Source of the DNA: Marchantia polymorpha subsp. ruderalis
Lineage: Eukaryota > Streptophyta > Marchantiopsida > Marchantiales > Marchantiaceae
Length of the DNA: 64,000 bases
Direction of reading: 5' to 3'
Assembly: GCA_037833965.1 (NCBI GenBank)
Contig: AP031358.1
Location: 21,894,001-21,958,000, forward strand
Shown here: piece after piece, positions 12,992 through 21,744 of the stretch
Position numbering within the stretch: position 1 is the first letter of the stretch
How the letters are laid out: the number at the start of each line of letters is the position of its first letter
Notes under the pieces: model-generated
What the model saw: only the letters and a program-made list of their open reading frames with translations
Told to the model about the DNA's origin: nothing
Database searches by the model: none
Made by a program: the position numbers and the translations under genes

Positions 12992-14037
12992 TAAGATGCA
13001 ACGTCCTCGTTGCACATACGTTCAAACTCCTGAACTATCAAAGGTGCATTTGCTAAATTTTTAGCTGGTTCCCAAGTTGATTCATACGATGGATAGCCTT
13101 TCCATTGAATCAAATACTCTACTTTGAGATATTTATGACCTCGAATACGTTTCTTGAGTATCTTTTCTACCTCAAACTCCTCATGATCTGCTATCAAGGT
13201 TGGAAGAGGAGGTGGTGCTGGTTGATTGGTGAATTGTTTTGGTCGTGGTACATGTTTTCGCAATCGTGACACATGAAATACTGGATGTATTTTCATATGT
13301 GACGGAAGTTCCAACTTGTATGACACTTCACCAACACGCTTCAAAACCAAAAATGGACCAATGAACCTAGGTTTTAACTTTGGTGTTCCTACAAGAGACA
13401 AATTCGTTGTAGATAACCAAACATGATCTCCAACCTCAAAAATCACTTCTCTACGATGAGCATCGGCATGCTGCTTTTGCCGATTTTGAGCTATCACCAA
13501 CTTCTCCTTCGCCTGATGTAGTCCTCGGTGAATATGCTCCACGAATTCGTTGACTGCTGCAACTTTGGTCGAAAACTCCTCTCCTTTCGGAAGTCTCATC
13601 AAACTTGAAGGAGTTATCGGATGAGCTCCATACATAAGAAAAAATGGAGACGCTTTTGTGGATGCATTAACAGAATTGTTATATGCAAATTCCACAAGTG
13701 GCAAAAGGTTGTCCCACTCTTCTTGCTCTTCTAATGTGAATGCTCGTAGCATATCCTCTATGGTTCTATTTGCCTTCTCAGTTTGTCCATCAGTTTGAGG
13801 GTGATAGGCCGTTGACATTGCTAGTTTTGTTTTGAAAAAACTAAACAAAGTTTTCCAAAATAAACTAGTGAAGTGCGTACCTCTATCCGTGATTAACACT
13901 TTGCTTAAGCCATGATTCACAAAAACTGCATCTAGATACAATTGAGCTAGTTGTGGAGCTGTTACTGTTTTTGTGGTTGGCCTGATGTGAATCATCTTGC
14001 TCAATTTGTCCACAAAAACCACCACTGAATCATGTCC
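12991..14037 (-). pseudogene. Chromovirus integrase core and chromodomain
   Basis: 344-codon open stretch in the same frame as pol but separated from it by the TAA at 14038-14040. It carries the second catalytic Asp in [10 protein letters not shown] (residue 47) and the Glu in QTEKANR (residue 83), which gives the D35E spacing. The first Asp lies upstream of the stop. The GPF/Y-like module follows ([19 protein letters not shown]), then HPVFHVSRL, then a chromodomain (about residues 281-337, with [18 protein letters not shown]) that would read histone marks and direct insertion. The frame ends at the polypurine tract. The stop means integrase cannot be made as one protein from this copy without readthrough. 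Confidence 0.92.
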
Positions 14038-16443
14038 TTACGAAGTCCTTGGTAACTCACATACAAGATCCATGGTGACATGTTCCCACCGTTGTTCGGG
14101 AATAGGAAGAGGCTGTAATAAACCCGCTGGTTTTTGATTACTTGCCTTGTTTTGTTGACAAGCAACACAACTTCGAACGTAAGATTCCACATCCTCACGT
14201 ATTTTGGGCCAATAGTACACTCGTTGTATACTCTCCACGGTTTTCTCCACTCCCACATGACCTGCAATGGCTGTATCATGACTTTCTGCCAAAATCATTG
14301 TGCGCAAATCGTGATCTTGTGGAATCCATATACGCCGATTGTAAAACGCCAAACCTCGAGATTTCTTTGCCTTTCCAATTTGTAGTGCTCGAGTGATCTC
14401 TTCATCCTCCTTTGTGGCTTGTGACATCTTGCTCCACCAATCCGCCTGAATTTTCACTTCTGCAACATGATTCAAACAAGGCATGCGTGTGAGAGCATCT
14501 GCAAGTTGCTTCTTTCCCTCCACGTACACAATCTTCATGTTGAAGCGTTGACGCCACTCTGCCCATCGAATTTGTCGTTTGGACAGATCCTTCTGAGTTT
14601 CCAAATAAACCAAGGGTTTATGATCAGTCTCCACCACAAACTCCTTATCACCCAAATAATGCTTCCAATGTTTGGTTGCCAACACGATAGCTAACTCCTC
14701 CCGTTCTGTCGTGTGATAATTTTGTTCCGCCGTCACCAACTTTCGAGAATAGAAAGCAACTGGATGCCATCCATCCTCCCATTCTTGTTGAAGTATGCCA
14801 CCTACTGTTGTACCTGATGCGTCAGTGGCCAACTTGATAGAACGGTTAGGATCATACCACTTGAGAATAAGTGCGTGTAACAAAGCATCTTTCAATGGTT
14901 GAAAAGCTAACTCTTGAGCTGTTCCCCATCTCCACTTTTGACCTTTCCCTAACATGGAAGTCAAGGCCTGAGCTAGTCGAGCAAAACCTTTCACAAATCT
15001 ACGATAGAATCCAGTGAGCCCTAGAAAACTCTTCAATTGAGTTTGATACTCAGGTGCTATCCATTTCTGAATGGCATCTATCTTCTCACTCATCACTTGG
15101 ATTCCTGTAGCTGTAACTCTATGACCCAAGTAATCTACTTCTGACTTGCCAAATTCACATTTTGAAGCTTTGGCATACAATTGATTGTCTCTTAAAACTT
15201 GAAGTACCTCTCGTAAATGACTTCTATGATCACTCAAAGTTTTGCTATACACCAATATATCATCTAGAAAAACAATGACAGATTTATCTAGATAAGGGCG
15301 AAAGATATCGTTCATCAATCCCATGAATGTAGCTGGTGCATTAGTGAGACCAAAAGGCATCACAAGATACTCAAAGTGTCCATACCTAGTACGAAAAGCT
15401 GTCTTGTGAACATCTTCATCTGCAATTCGAATTTGATTGTAGCCGCTTCTCAAATCTAGCTTGGTGAAGTACTTCGCTCCTTGAAGTTGATCAAACAAAT
15501 CATCCATACGAGGTAATGGATATTTGTTTTTCACCGTTTGCTGATTCAACCCGCGATAATCGATACATAGTCTCATGGATCCATCCTTCTTCTTCACAAA
15601 GAGTACTGGAGCTCCATAAGGTGAAACACTTGGTTGAATGAATCCCTTGCTCAACATCTCCTCCACTTGAGCTTTGCATTCTTCCAATTCGTTTGGAGCC
15701 AAACGATATGGAGCTTTGCAAGTTGGTGTACTTCCAGGTATCACCTCAATCTTGTGATCTACTCGCCTCTTTGGTGGTAATCCTGCAGGTAGATCATCTG
15801 GAAAAACATCTTTATACTCCATAAAAATGTCGTTCAAGGACTCCGGGATGTAAGGTTTGTCCGTGGACCCAATATCTCTTATAAGTCCAAGGAAACATAC
15901 ATCATCTCTAGAAATGGATGCTGTACCCATCACAAAGAGGGGTAAATTCCTATTCTGAGATCTAATTCTATCTCCATAGATCTTCCATCCACTACTTGTA
16001 ATCACTTTTCTTCTCCAATCTACCTTCGGATTATATTGTTCCATCCATGGCATTCCAAGGATGACATCATACCGAGCTAAACGAATTACTCTCCATTCAA
16101 TGCTCTCCTTGTATCTACCTATGGATAATTCTACACTCCGTGGTAGTGTTTCTATCACTTCAGTTTGCCCGTTTGGCAATTCAACTTCTTCACTCACGTC
16201 CTTCATCAACATCAAACCTAACTTCATAGCAACACTCCTTGATAGAAAATTCTCAGTTGCTCCAGGATCAATTAAAACTCTCACCTTGTGTTCTTCCATG
16301 AAACCATCCGTGACAATGAGTTGAGCTTGCTTCTTACTCCTTCCATGAGCTCCCAACCATTGCTTTCTTCCAACCTCGCCTTTTCTTCGCTTTGTAGAAC
16401 CAGTAAGGCCGCGAGGCAAGATTACTGGTGATCTTCGTTTCCC
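14038..16443 (-). pseudogene. Chromovirus pol: protease, RT, RNase H, integrase zinc domain
   Basis: About 793 codons are open from the first in-frame initiator-like codon, and the frame is open up to the frameshift heptamer. Domains in order, by residue: retropepsin with LIDPGAT (D51, DPG where DTG/DSG is usual); reverse transcriptase with [10 protein letters not shown] (D322) and FLDDILVYS (384-392); RNase H with TDASG (D533) and TDHKP; integrase HHCC zinc finger (H714, H721, C751, C754); and the first DDE Asp in MDLV (D784). It stops at TAA just after LPRTS. Antisense ORFs over this region are shadows. Confidence 0.93.
16399..16443 (-). promoter_or_regulatory. Candidate -1 programmed ribosomal frameshift site (gag to pol)
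   Basis: On the minus strand the gag frame reads TCG GGA AAC, so the heptamer G GGA AAC (16437-16443) has the canonical X XXY YYZ phase. A 7-nt spacer (16430-16436) is followed by a perfect 8-bp stem, ACCAGTAA (16422-16429) with TTACTGGT (16399-16406), and a 15-nt loop that can itself form a short GCC/GGC pairing. A -1 slip enters the pol frame directly without meeting a stop, while the zero frame ends at the TAA inside the stem. Heptamer, spacer length and stem together match known -1 sites. Function is inferred. Confidence 0.75.
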
Positions 16444-17585
16444 GAAATTACTTCCTCCACCTCTTCATACTCTATCCCCTCCATATTGTTGAACGGTCGT
16501 CGCTGCATGGGCCGTCCTCCTTGTTGTGTCGGCCGAACTCGACAAAACTTGGCTATGTGACCCATTCGTCCACATGCATAGCATTGGCGATTGTCACGAA
16601 CTCCAGCTCCTCGTCGAACCATTCCATTATTTGCATAACCTTCTTGCAAATTTGGAACTCATGGTCGCCTAATCTCTCCTCCAAATCTTGGTGGTGGTAC
16701 TCTTGTTGGTGCAAAACCTTCTCTACGTCGAAGGTTTCCCAACTCCATCGGTGTTGGACCAGATGGATCTCTAAAATTGCTCATTGGTTCACCGTGTGTG
16801 ACACTAAAAGCACCTGAAATTCGTTGAGCAATTGCGATTGCTTCATTCACAGTAGATGGATTGCTTACCATCACCTCCTTTCGAATTCGATCTTTCAAGC
16901 CTCGTTTGAACACGTCCAAGGCTTCAGCTCCACTCATATCCATGATAGATACTTGAAGATCACGAAATTCTTCAATGTACTTATGAATACCTCCTTTCTG
17001 CTTTAGATCCCACAACTTCATTCTTGCAGTTTGAAGAGAATCCACCGCTTGAAAATTTTGCAGAAGTCCTTCCTGCATTCCACTTTACTTAATGGTAGCA
17101 CCTCGTTCTGAAAGCATTATCTCCCATGTTGTGTACCATGTGAGAGCCTTATCCGTAAGATAAGATCTCATGAACATTCCTGCAATATAATCAGAAACAT
17201 GAAAATGGGATAAATGAATATTCATCCTCATAATCCATCCCTCTAACACTCCCATTGCTCTACTCCCTTTGTAAGCTTCCACCTTACAGGATTTTCCCAT
17301 TCGAAGCAAAAGATTTGCTTGATCTTCAATCTCTTGAAGACGTCTCCTATTTGCCTCTACTGCATCAATGGGAGTTGGTTCTGGCTGAACTTGGGAAGCT
17401 TGAACTTGAGGTTCAACTTCCATTTCTCCAACTCTTTCTCTCTCTACTTTCTCACTCTCTAATGCAAAGATTTTATCTTCCATGGCTTGCTGCTTGGTAT
17501 GCCCATCTACTATCGCTTTTCTCAACTCCTTCATCTCCGCCATGATTGCATTGAGAACCTCACCCATATCAATTGATGTTCCCAT
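16422..17585 (-). pseudogene. Chromovirus gag with CCHC zinc knuckle, two in-frame stops
   Basis: A single frame runs from the ATG at 17583-17585 to the TAA at 16422-16424, interrupted by TAA (17085-17087) and TGA (16659-16661). The N-terminal part is a Glu-rich coiled coil. The central part resembles the retrotrans_gag domain (ALTWYTTWE, RKEVM). The C-terminal part has the nucleic-acid-binding knuckle CYACGRMGHIAKFC (C-X2-C-X4-H-X4-C). The TGA follows CCA and could come from CGA by C-to-T change, and the first TAA from CAA. Both are consistent with deamination at methylated cytosines, but that is inference. Confidence 0.9.
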
Positions 17586-17602
17586 GCTTTCTCACACTCC
17601 CT

Positions 17603-18065
17603 CTAATACAAAGTGAGTATAATCACTATGTGACCTCTCAACAAAGGAGTCACAAAAGGTGCAGGTGACTCTATCACAGCTCTATAGTATTCCTCTTCAT
17701 AATTCCTCACAAGAAAATCTCTCCATATCCTCTTCTGTCTATATACTGTTCTAATCTCTACATAAGTGCTGAATCGAACCGGGACAGGTGGTTCGCGATT
17801 CAAATCCATGAAACAATCAGTATAGAATGTATATAGTACAATCCCAAGTCTCTCCATAAGTAACTATTGGAAGAATCAGTGGCACTCTTGACTCCATCAC
17901 TCTAGTCATAAAATCTGCACCCCAACAAGCCACAAGGTACATCCGAAAATGATGTTTCTCCATGCAACGAAGGTGAATATCGAATAGGTTAGGAATTGGC
18001 CAGTGCGGTACTGGATTCCTGTCAATCCCGTCCATATTTGCAAAAACACAATTTCCCCCTTCCAC
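17603..18065 (-). other. Two overlapping leader ORFs upstream of gag
   Basis: Between the primer-binding site and gag two minus-strand ORFs follow each other: 82 codons (17817-18065) and 84 codons (17603-17857), in different frames and overlapping by about 40 bases. The second ends just upstream of the gag ATG. Both are rich in aromatic and hydrophobic residues and match no domain I know. They could be one former ORF of about 150 codons with a frameshift, translated uORFs, or chance. About 600 bases of the leader are accounted for only by these. Confidence 0.35.
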
Positions 18066-18186
18066 CTCTCTCTACATGCAGATGAATGACCTCTGCCAGC
18101 CTCTATACACTCTCAAGACTACACTCCATCATTACTCACTTGCTATTCCATGAGGGGTAATCCACACTCAAGGAAAGAGCAAGGTC

Positions 18187-18198
18187 GCTCTGATACCA
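18187..18198 (-). promoter_or_regulatory. Primer-binding site for initiator tRNA-Met
   Basis: TGGTATCAGAGC on the minus strand, one base inside the 5' LTR, complementary to the 3' end of plant initiator tRNA-Met. This is the standard minus-strand primer site of many plant LTR retrotransposons. Confidence 0.95.
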
Positions 18199-18287
18199 TT
18201 GTAACACTAGGGTTTAGAGAGAAGTTCACTCGAAGATAGAAACGTAAACTCTGAAGATGAGAGATACCAACAATGGTTCTCCTCTCC

Positions 18288-18296
18288 CTTATATAG
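18288..18296 (-). promoter_or_regulatory. TATA box of the 5' LTR promoter
   Basis: CTATATAAG on the minus strand, about 90 bases before the inner LTR end. Transcription would begin roughly 25-35 bases further, near 18255-18265, leaving a short R-U5. Confidence 0.75.
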
Positions 18297-18387
18297 CTCT
18301 CACCAACAAGTACAAGGTGATAAGATCTAATCCCCACCATCCATACCACTCCTAGTGGATGGATGACGTGGTGGATAACCCTAACAA

Positions 18388-18531
18388 GCACACGGATCGC
18401 TGATGTGGCGCACCCAACTAACACACTAACTAACACACTCAATCCTTACCTACAAGCACACGGATTGCTGACGTGGCATTATCAACTAACACATCTTTGT
18501 ACCTACCAAGTGCGCGGATCGCTGACGTGGC
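18388..18531 (-). promoter_or_regulatory. Three 22-bp LTR repeats with ABRE/bZIP-like core
   Basis: Copies at 18388-18409, 18456-18477 and 18510-18531 share the form G(C/T)(A/G)C-CGGAT-(C/T)GCTGA(C/T)GTGGC. Two contain the perfect TGACGTGGC, which includes the ACGTGGC core of ABA-response elements; one has TGATGTGGC. A further TGACGTGGT is at 18364-18372. All lie in U3 about 70-240 bases upstream of the TATA box, the right place for activators. Binding by bZIP factors is inferred from the motif. Confidence 0.6.
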
Positions 18532-18616
18532 AGCTATGACTAGTGCACACTAAAGTATCTACATCAATATTCGGAGTAACCTCTACTTTAGTTCTAACTA
18601 ACTAAAGATGGTTACA

Positions 18617-18621
18617 CAAGA
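18617..18621 (+). repeat. Target-site duplication CAAGA, right copy
   Basis: Identical to 12556-12560; marks the right boundary of the chromovirus insertion. Confidence 0.95.
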
Positions 18622-19250
18622 TTACGACGTTTATGGACACATGATAAAAGGTTGGGGGATCTAGGTTTTTGGATCAAAACTTACTCGGATCATTCAATGC
18701 GAGGGAGTTTAAGAGTCACATGCGGATGGATGTTTTCACTTTTGAGTTCTTGTGTTCCACTCTTGCGCTTTCATTCAGAGAGAAGACATGCATTCGGCTA
18801 TACCGGTTCAAGTGAAGGTGGCGGTCTCCATTTCAAGATTGGCCACAGGTAACTCCATGCAGAGCATTGCAGATTTATATAGGATTGGTCTGTCAACAAG
18901 TCAATAGACTGTTAATCAGTTCACTCATGCTGTGAAATTGCTACTTCTCAAGAGATTCATTTGATGACCTTCCATCACCACTATTGATAAATTTGCTAGA
19001 GAGTTTGAAGATATTCATGGAATACCGTATGTGGTTGGTGCGGTGGATGATTCTCACATACCAATTGTGGCACATAATCTACATGCGGCTGATTATTACA
19101 ATCGTAAGGGATTTCACCCTATACTATTGCATCCGTATCGGAGGAATTCGCCCAAGCTGTGGACCAGTTCTATAAGGAGTATGCGCCAAGTGATTGTATT
19201 CTTCGCGGCATGTTATCATTACGGTTGTTGCTCATATTGCGCTATGTAGG
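18622..19250 (+). pseudogene. PIF/Harbinger transposase relic, 3' fragment (DDE_Tnp_4)
   Basis: Several plus-strand stretches read as one transposase broken by stops and frameshifts: SHMRMDVFTFEFLCSTL (from about 18710); IPVQVKVAVSISRLATGNSM (about 18797-18855), the typical helix-turn-helix region; DLYRIGLSTSQ followed by a stop; then VVGAVDDSHIPI and DYYNRKGFHPI (about 19030-19130), which correspond to the first catalytic Asp block and the YNRKGFH signature of PIF/Harbinger enzymes. The second and third catalytic residues are not found. The N-terminal part lies on the other side of the chromovirus at 12453-12560. The copy is old compared with the retrotransposon inside it. Confidence 0.8.
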
Positions 19251-19289
19251 AAGTCTTTCATTTTGACGGGGAAGTACTTTGGACTATCT

Positions 19290-19560
19290 TAACTACTTGG
19301 TAGTTTTGGATGCTGTTGTGATTGCTATGAACTTGATAGTGAAAAGAGTGGCATCTGGATCCAAAGGCATACATCAAATTTATCATAGAGCGGATGTTGA
19401 ATCTCATATGAAGTAACATGAGGAAGAGACCAAATCAGAGCAGGTGGAACTTCTTAGTAATCAAATGCAGATGAACAATATAATCTTGGATGCCGTTGTT
19501 ATACTCCTTAAAGGAAAGAATGAAGCACTGGAGTCCAAAGCAAGTTAGGAGAACGAATTC
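19290..19560 (+). other. Transposon-derived coding remnant, unassigned
   Basis: A plus frame interrupted by a few stops reads acidic, helix-forming sequence (HEEETKSEQVELLSNQMQ, then a hydrophobic stretch). It resembles the C-terminal coiled region of SANT/Myb-like partner proteins found with PIF/Harbinger elements. No diagnostic motif is present, so this is only a contextual reading. Confidence 0.25.
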
Positions 19561-20099
19561 CTATTGAGAAGTTTGACTTATGATACCTTGGGAGACCTCG
19601 TACTCGTGAAAAGTTACACTACCATGCTAGGAGTTAAGTCCAGATCATTTTCTCCCACTACACTCTACAAGGGCGATCTGGAGCTCACCCCAAACATGTC
19701 AATCAAATTGTGGCATGTTCTACACATTTCATTTAGCTTGTGAAGAAAATGAGCTAGTGGTATATATCGAGTATGAGATAAGTAATGACAGCTTGCAGAG
19801 AACGAACTCATAACAACAGCACGCTAAAAAGATTAGAGCAAGACCTCTTCCTAAAACCTCATTGAGAGAAATTTCGGGAAGATTAGAGCAAGACTAAAGG
19901 AGATGTTCACAAGTGATCGATTTATTGTTAACATATATTTTTACACTACCGCTGTTGCATTCGCGACTAGCTCAATACTCATCCGGTAAAGTCTATTGAG
20001 AAGCTGTCAAATGACAACGAAGATATATAGGTGTTACATGGGAAATTGATGAGCTTTTAGAATGGGATAGCAAGTGTCTCATTGCAGGCGTTGAATGAT

Positions 20100-20145
20100 G
20101 ATCTACTTCTGAACAGAAATAGATCATTTGATTCAGAAGTAGATC
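20100..20145. repeat. 14-bp perfect inverted repeat
   Basis: GATCTACTTCTGAA (20100-20113) pairs with TTCAGAAGTAGATC (20132-20145) over an 18-nt loop. Related TTCAGAAGTAGAT-like sequences recur near 20409-20440 and at about 21729-21741, so this may be a subterminal motif of the decayed DNA transposon. Confidence 0.7.
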
Positions 20146-20517
20146 CAAGGTTTAATGTCTCACATGGAGCGGCTGGAGTACGAGAATGTGGCTTTCAATC
20201 AAGTCATCCGGTTCAGGCCACATTTGCTCAAAGAATTATAAACGCACATGATCAGAAACATCGGGTAAGTACTTGGCACTGATGTGTACAAATTGGCCAC
20301 ACAATGACATGAGTCGTTTGTGGTTAGTTAGAATAAAAGGCGGAACAAGAAATAGAGAGCTTTTACGAGATGATAGAGAGAGTGAGTGCTTCACATATCA
20401 TATCGGGATTCAAAAGTAGATCATCTGATTTAGAAGTTAAACTATGCCCAACGCTTATGACTGAGTAATTATAGGCATTCTGAAGGATGCATATACTTAT
20501 CACTGCAGCAACTAAAA

Positions 20518-21000
20518 TCAGTGAATATGCGACTCATCTTGCTTTGACGGGGCTGAAAATGCACTATGCATTTCTCCTTGCATTGTGATCAATTGCATGT
20601 TCCAATGATCCTTCCAAAGTCCATTACTCTTCGAAACGTTGATTTCCTTTTTCACGCCATCCACCTGAGTGATTTCAGGTTTTTTACGAGCAATTTTTTG
20701 TTTCTTGCTAGTTTTCTTCGGTATAGAATCACCTTCATTCAATTCGACTTTCTTATTACCAGTATTGAATCCAATGGGGAGGCTAGAAGAAATGTGAATT
20801 GCTGGCGGAAACTGCATTTCCGGGAGTGAATGCACAAAGGACTGTGGAAAAATAAAACCTGGGTGTGGAAAATTTCCAAAAAAGGGCGACATTGGAATGG
20901 TAGTACTACCCTACGCATTAATATCCGACCCCATAACTGGACAGTTGGAACCTGATGCATTATTCGTGAAATCATACGGCGGAGTTCCTTGTGACTCCAT
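20518..21000 (-). pseudogene. SANT/Myb-like DNA-binding protein relic
   Basis: A minus frame from the ATG at 20998-21000 is broken by one TAG (20911-20913) and is otherwise open to 20518. It encodes a Pro/Phe-rich N-terminal part, a Lys-rich basic stretch (KKTSKKQKIARKK), and then NGLWKDHWNMQLITMQGEMH, whose spaced Trp residues suggest a SANT/Myb or trihelix domain. PIF/Harbinger elements usually carry a second ORF of this type, so it may belong to the same element as the nearby transposase. The helix-turn-helix domain is incomplete, and the assignment is tentative. Confidence 0.35.
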
Positions 21001-21744
21001 CGCTTCAAAAAAATCCCGAGAAATCTTCTATCGAATGGGAAGTAATCTTCGAAGAAACTTGAAAAAGGCGCGAATGCCCACGTGGAGTTGGAGTTTCCGT
21101 AAAAACCAAGTTTCCAGGCGGAAGTGTCAGGTACTCCGGAGCGATAGTTTTTTTTGCCACATGGTATTTTTCAAATTGCCGCTCCCTCCCGTGTGGTAAG
21201 GGGACAGCCGGCCTACCAATGAGAGTCGAGTATTCTTTGCCGATGCTGGTCGTGTGGTTTGGCTCTAAGACACTCAAACCTCAAGTCAAATATGTACAAT
21301 GGTATCAAATGATGGGCGCGGCGCACTTATCCAGAATAAGAGAGGTTTTGAGCAACAATGCAGCTACACATAACTAGGACTTTCTATATAACGCAGATTC
21401 TATATGTATGTTATGTATCTCAACAAAATAAGTATATTTTTAAAACAACATAGGAAACTCTGTAGGGAAAATCTCTATGTTTTCTTCAATGAAGTAGGAA
21501 TTTTAGGGCAATGTAATAAAACTTCGAGAGAGAGATGGATGTTATTTTTGACCTATGAATGTATTTTTTCCATTTCAACATTGATGAGTCATTTTCCATT
21601 TCCTGTGTTAAGAAATGGTCAAGCTAATTCTTCCCAAAACTTCACGAGTTGATAAAATCTATTCTTAATACTTGCAATACTCCAAGCTTCGCTAAAATCT
21701 GACTATTCGGTCAACCGATTCAAAGCATTCAGAAGTAGATGTTC

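Larger units (their letters stand above)
12561..18616 (-). mobile_element. Full-length Ty3/gypsy chromovirus LTR retrotransposon
   Basis: The 6056-bp element is coded on the minus strand, so the right LTR is the 5' LTR. It has two 417-bp LTRs with TGTAAC...GTTACA ends, a 5-bp CAAGA target duplication, a primer-binding site complementary to initiator tRNA-Met, a polypurine tract beside the 3' LTR, gag with a CCHC knuckle, protease, reverse transcriptase, RNase H, integrase, and a C-terminal chromodomain that defines chromoviruses. I count six mismatches between the LTRs (about 98.6% identity), so insertion is recent. Three in-frame stops, at 17085-17087, 16659-16661 and 14038-14040, make this copy unlikely to be autonomous. 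The gag/pol frame change looks programmed, not damaged. The element sits inside a PIF/Harbinger transposase relic. Confidence 0.97.
18200..18616 (-). repeat. 5' LTR of the chromovirus
   Basis: 417 bp with TGTAAC...GTTACA ends. U3 is at the high-coordinate side. A TATA box and bZIP-like repeats are listed separately. The differences from the 3' LTR are concentrated around 18350-18372. Confidence 0.97.

Noticed and set aside
14134-14396. Plus-strand ORFs over the chromovirus pol region
   Set aside because: They are antisense shadows of a well-defined pol reading frame.
16417-16443. Gag/pol frame change as a disabling frameshift mutation
   Set aside because: The offset is exactly -1 and coincides with a canonical slippery heptamer, a correct spacer and a stem, so a programmed signal is the better reading. 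The true damage is the three in-frame stops.
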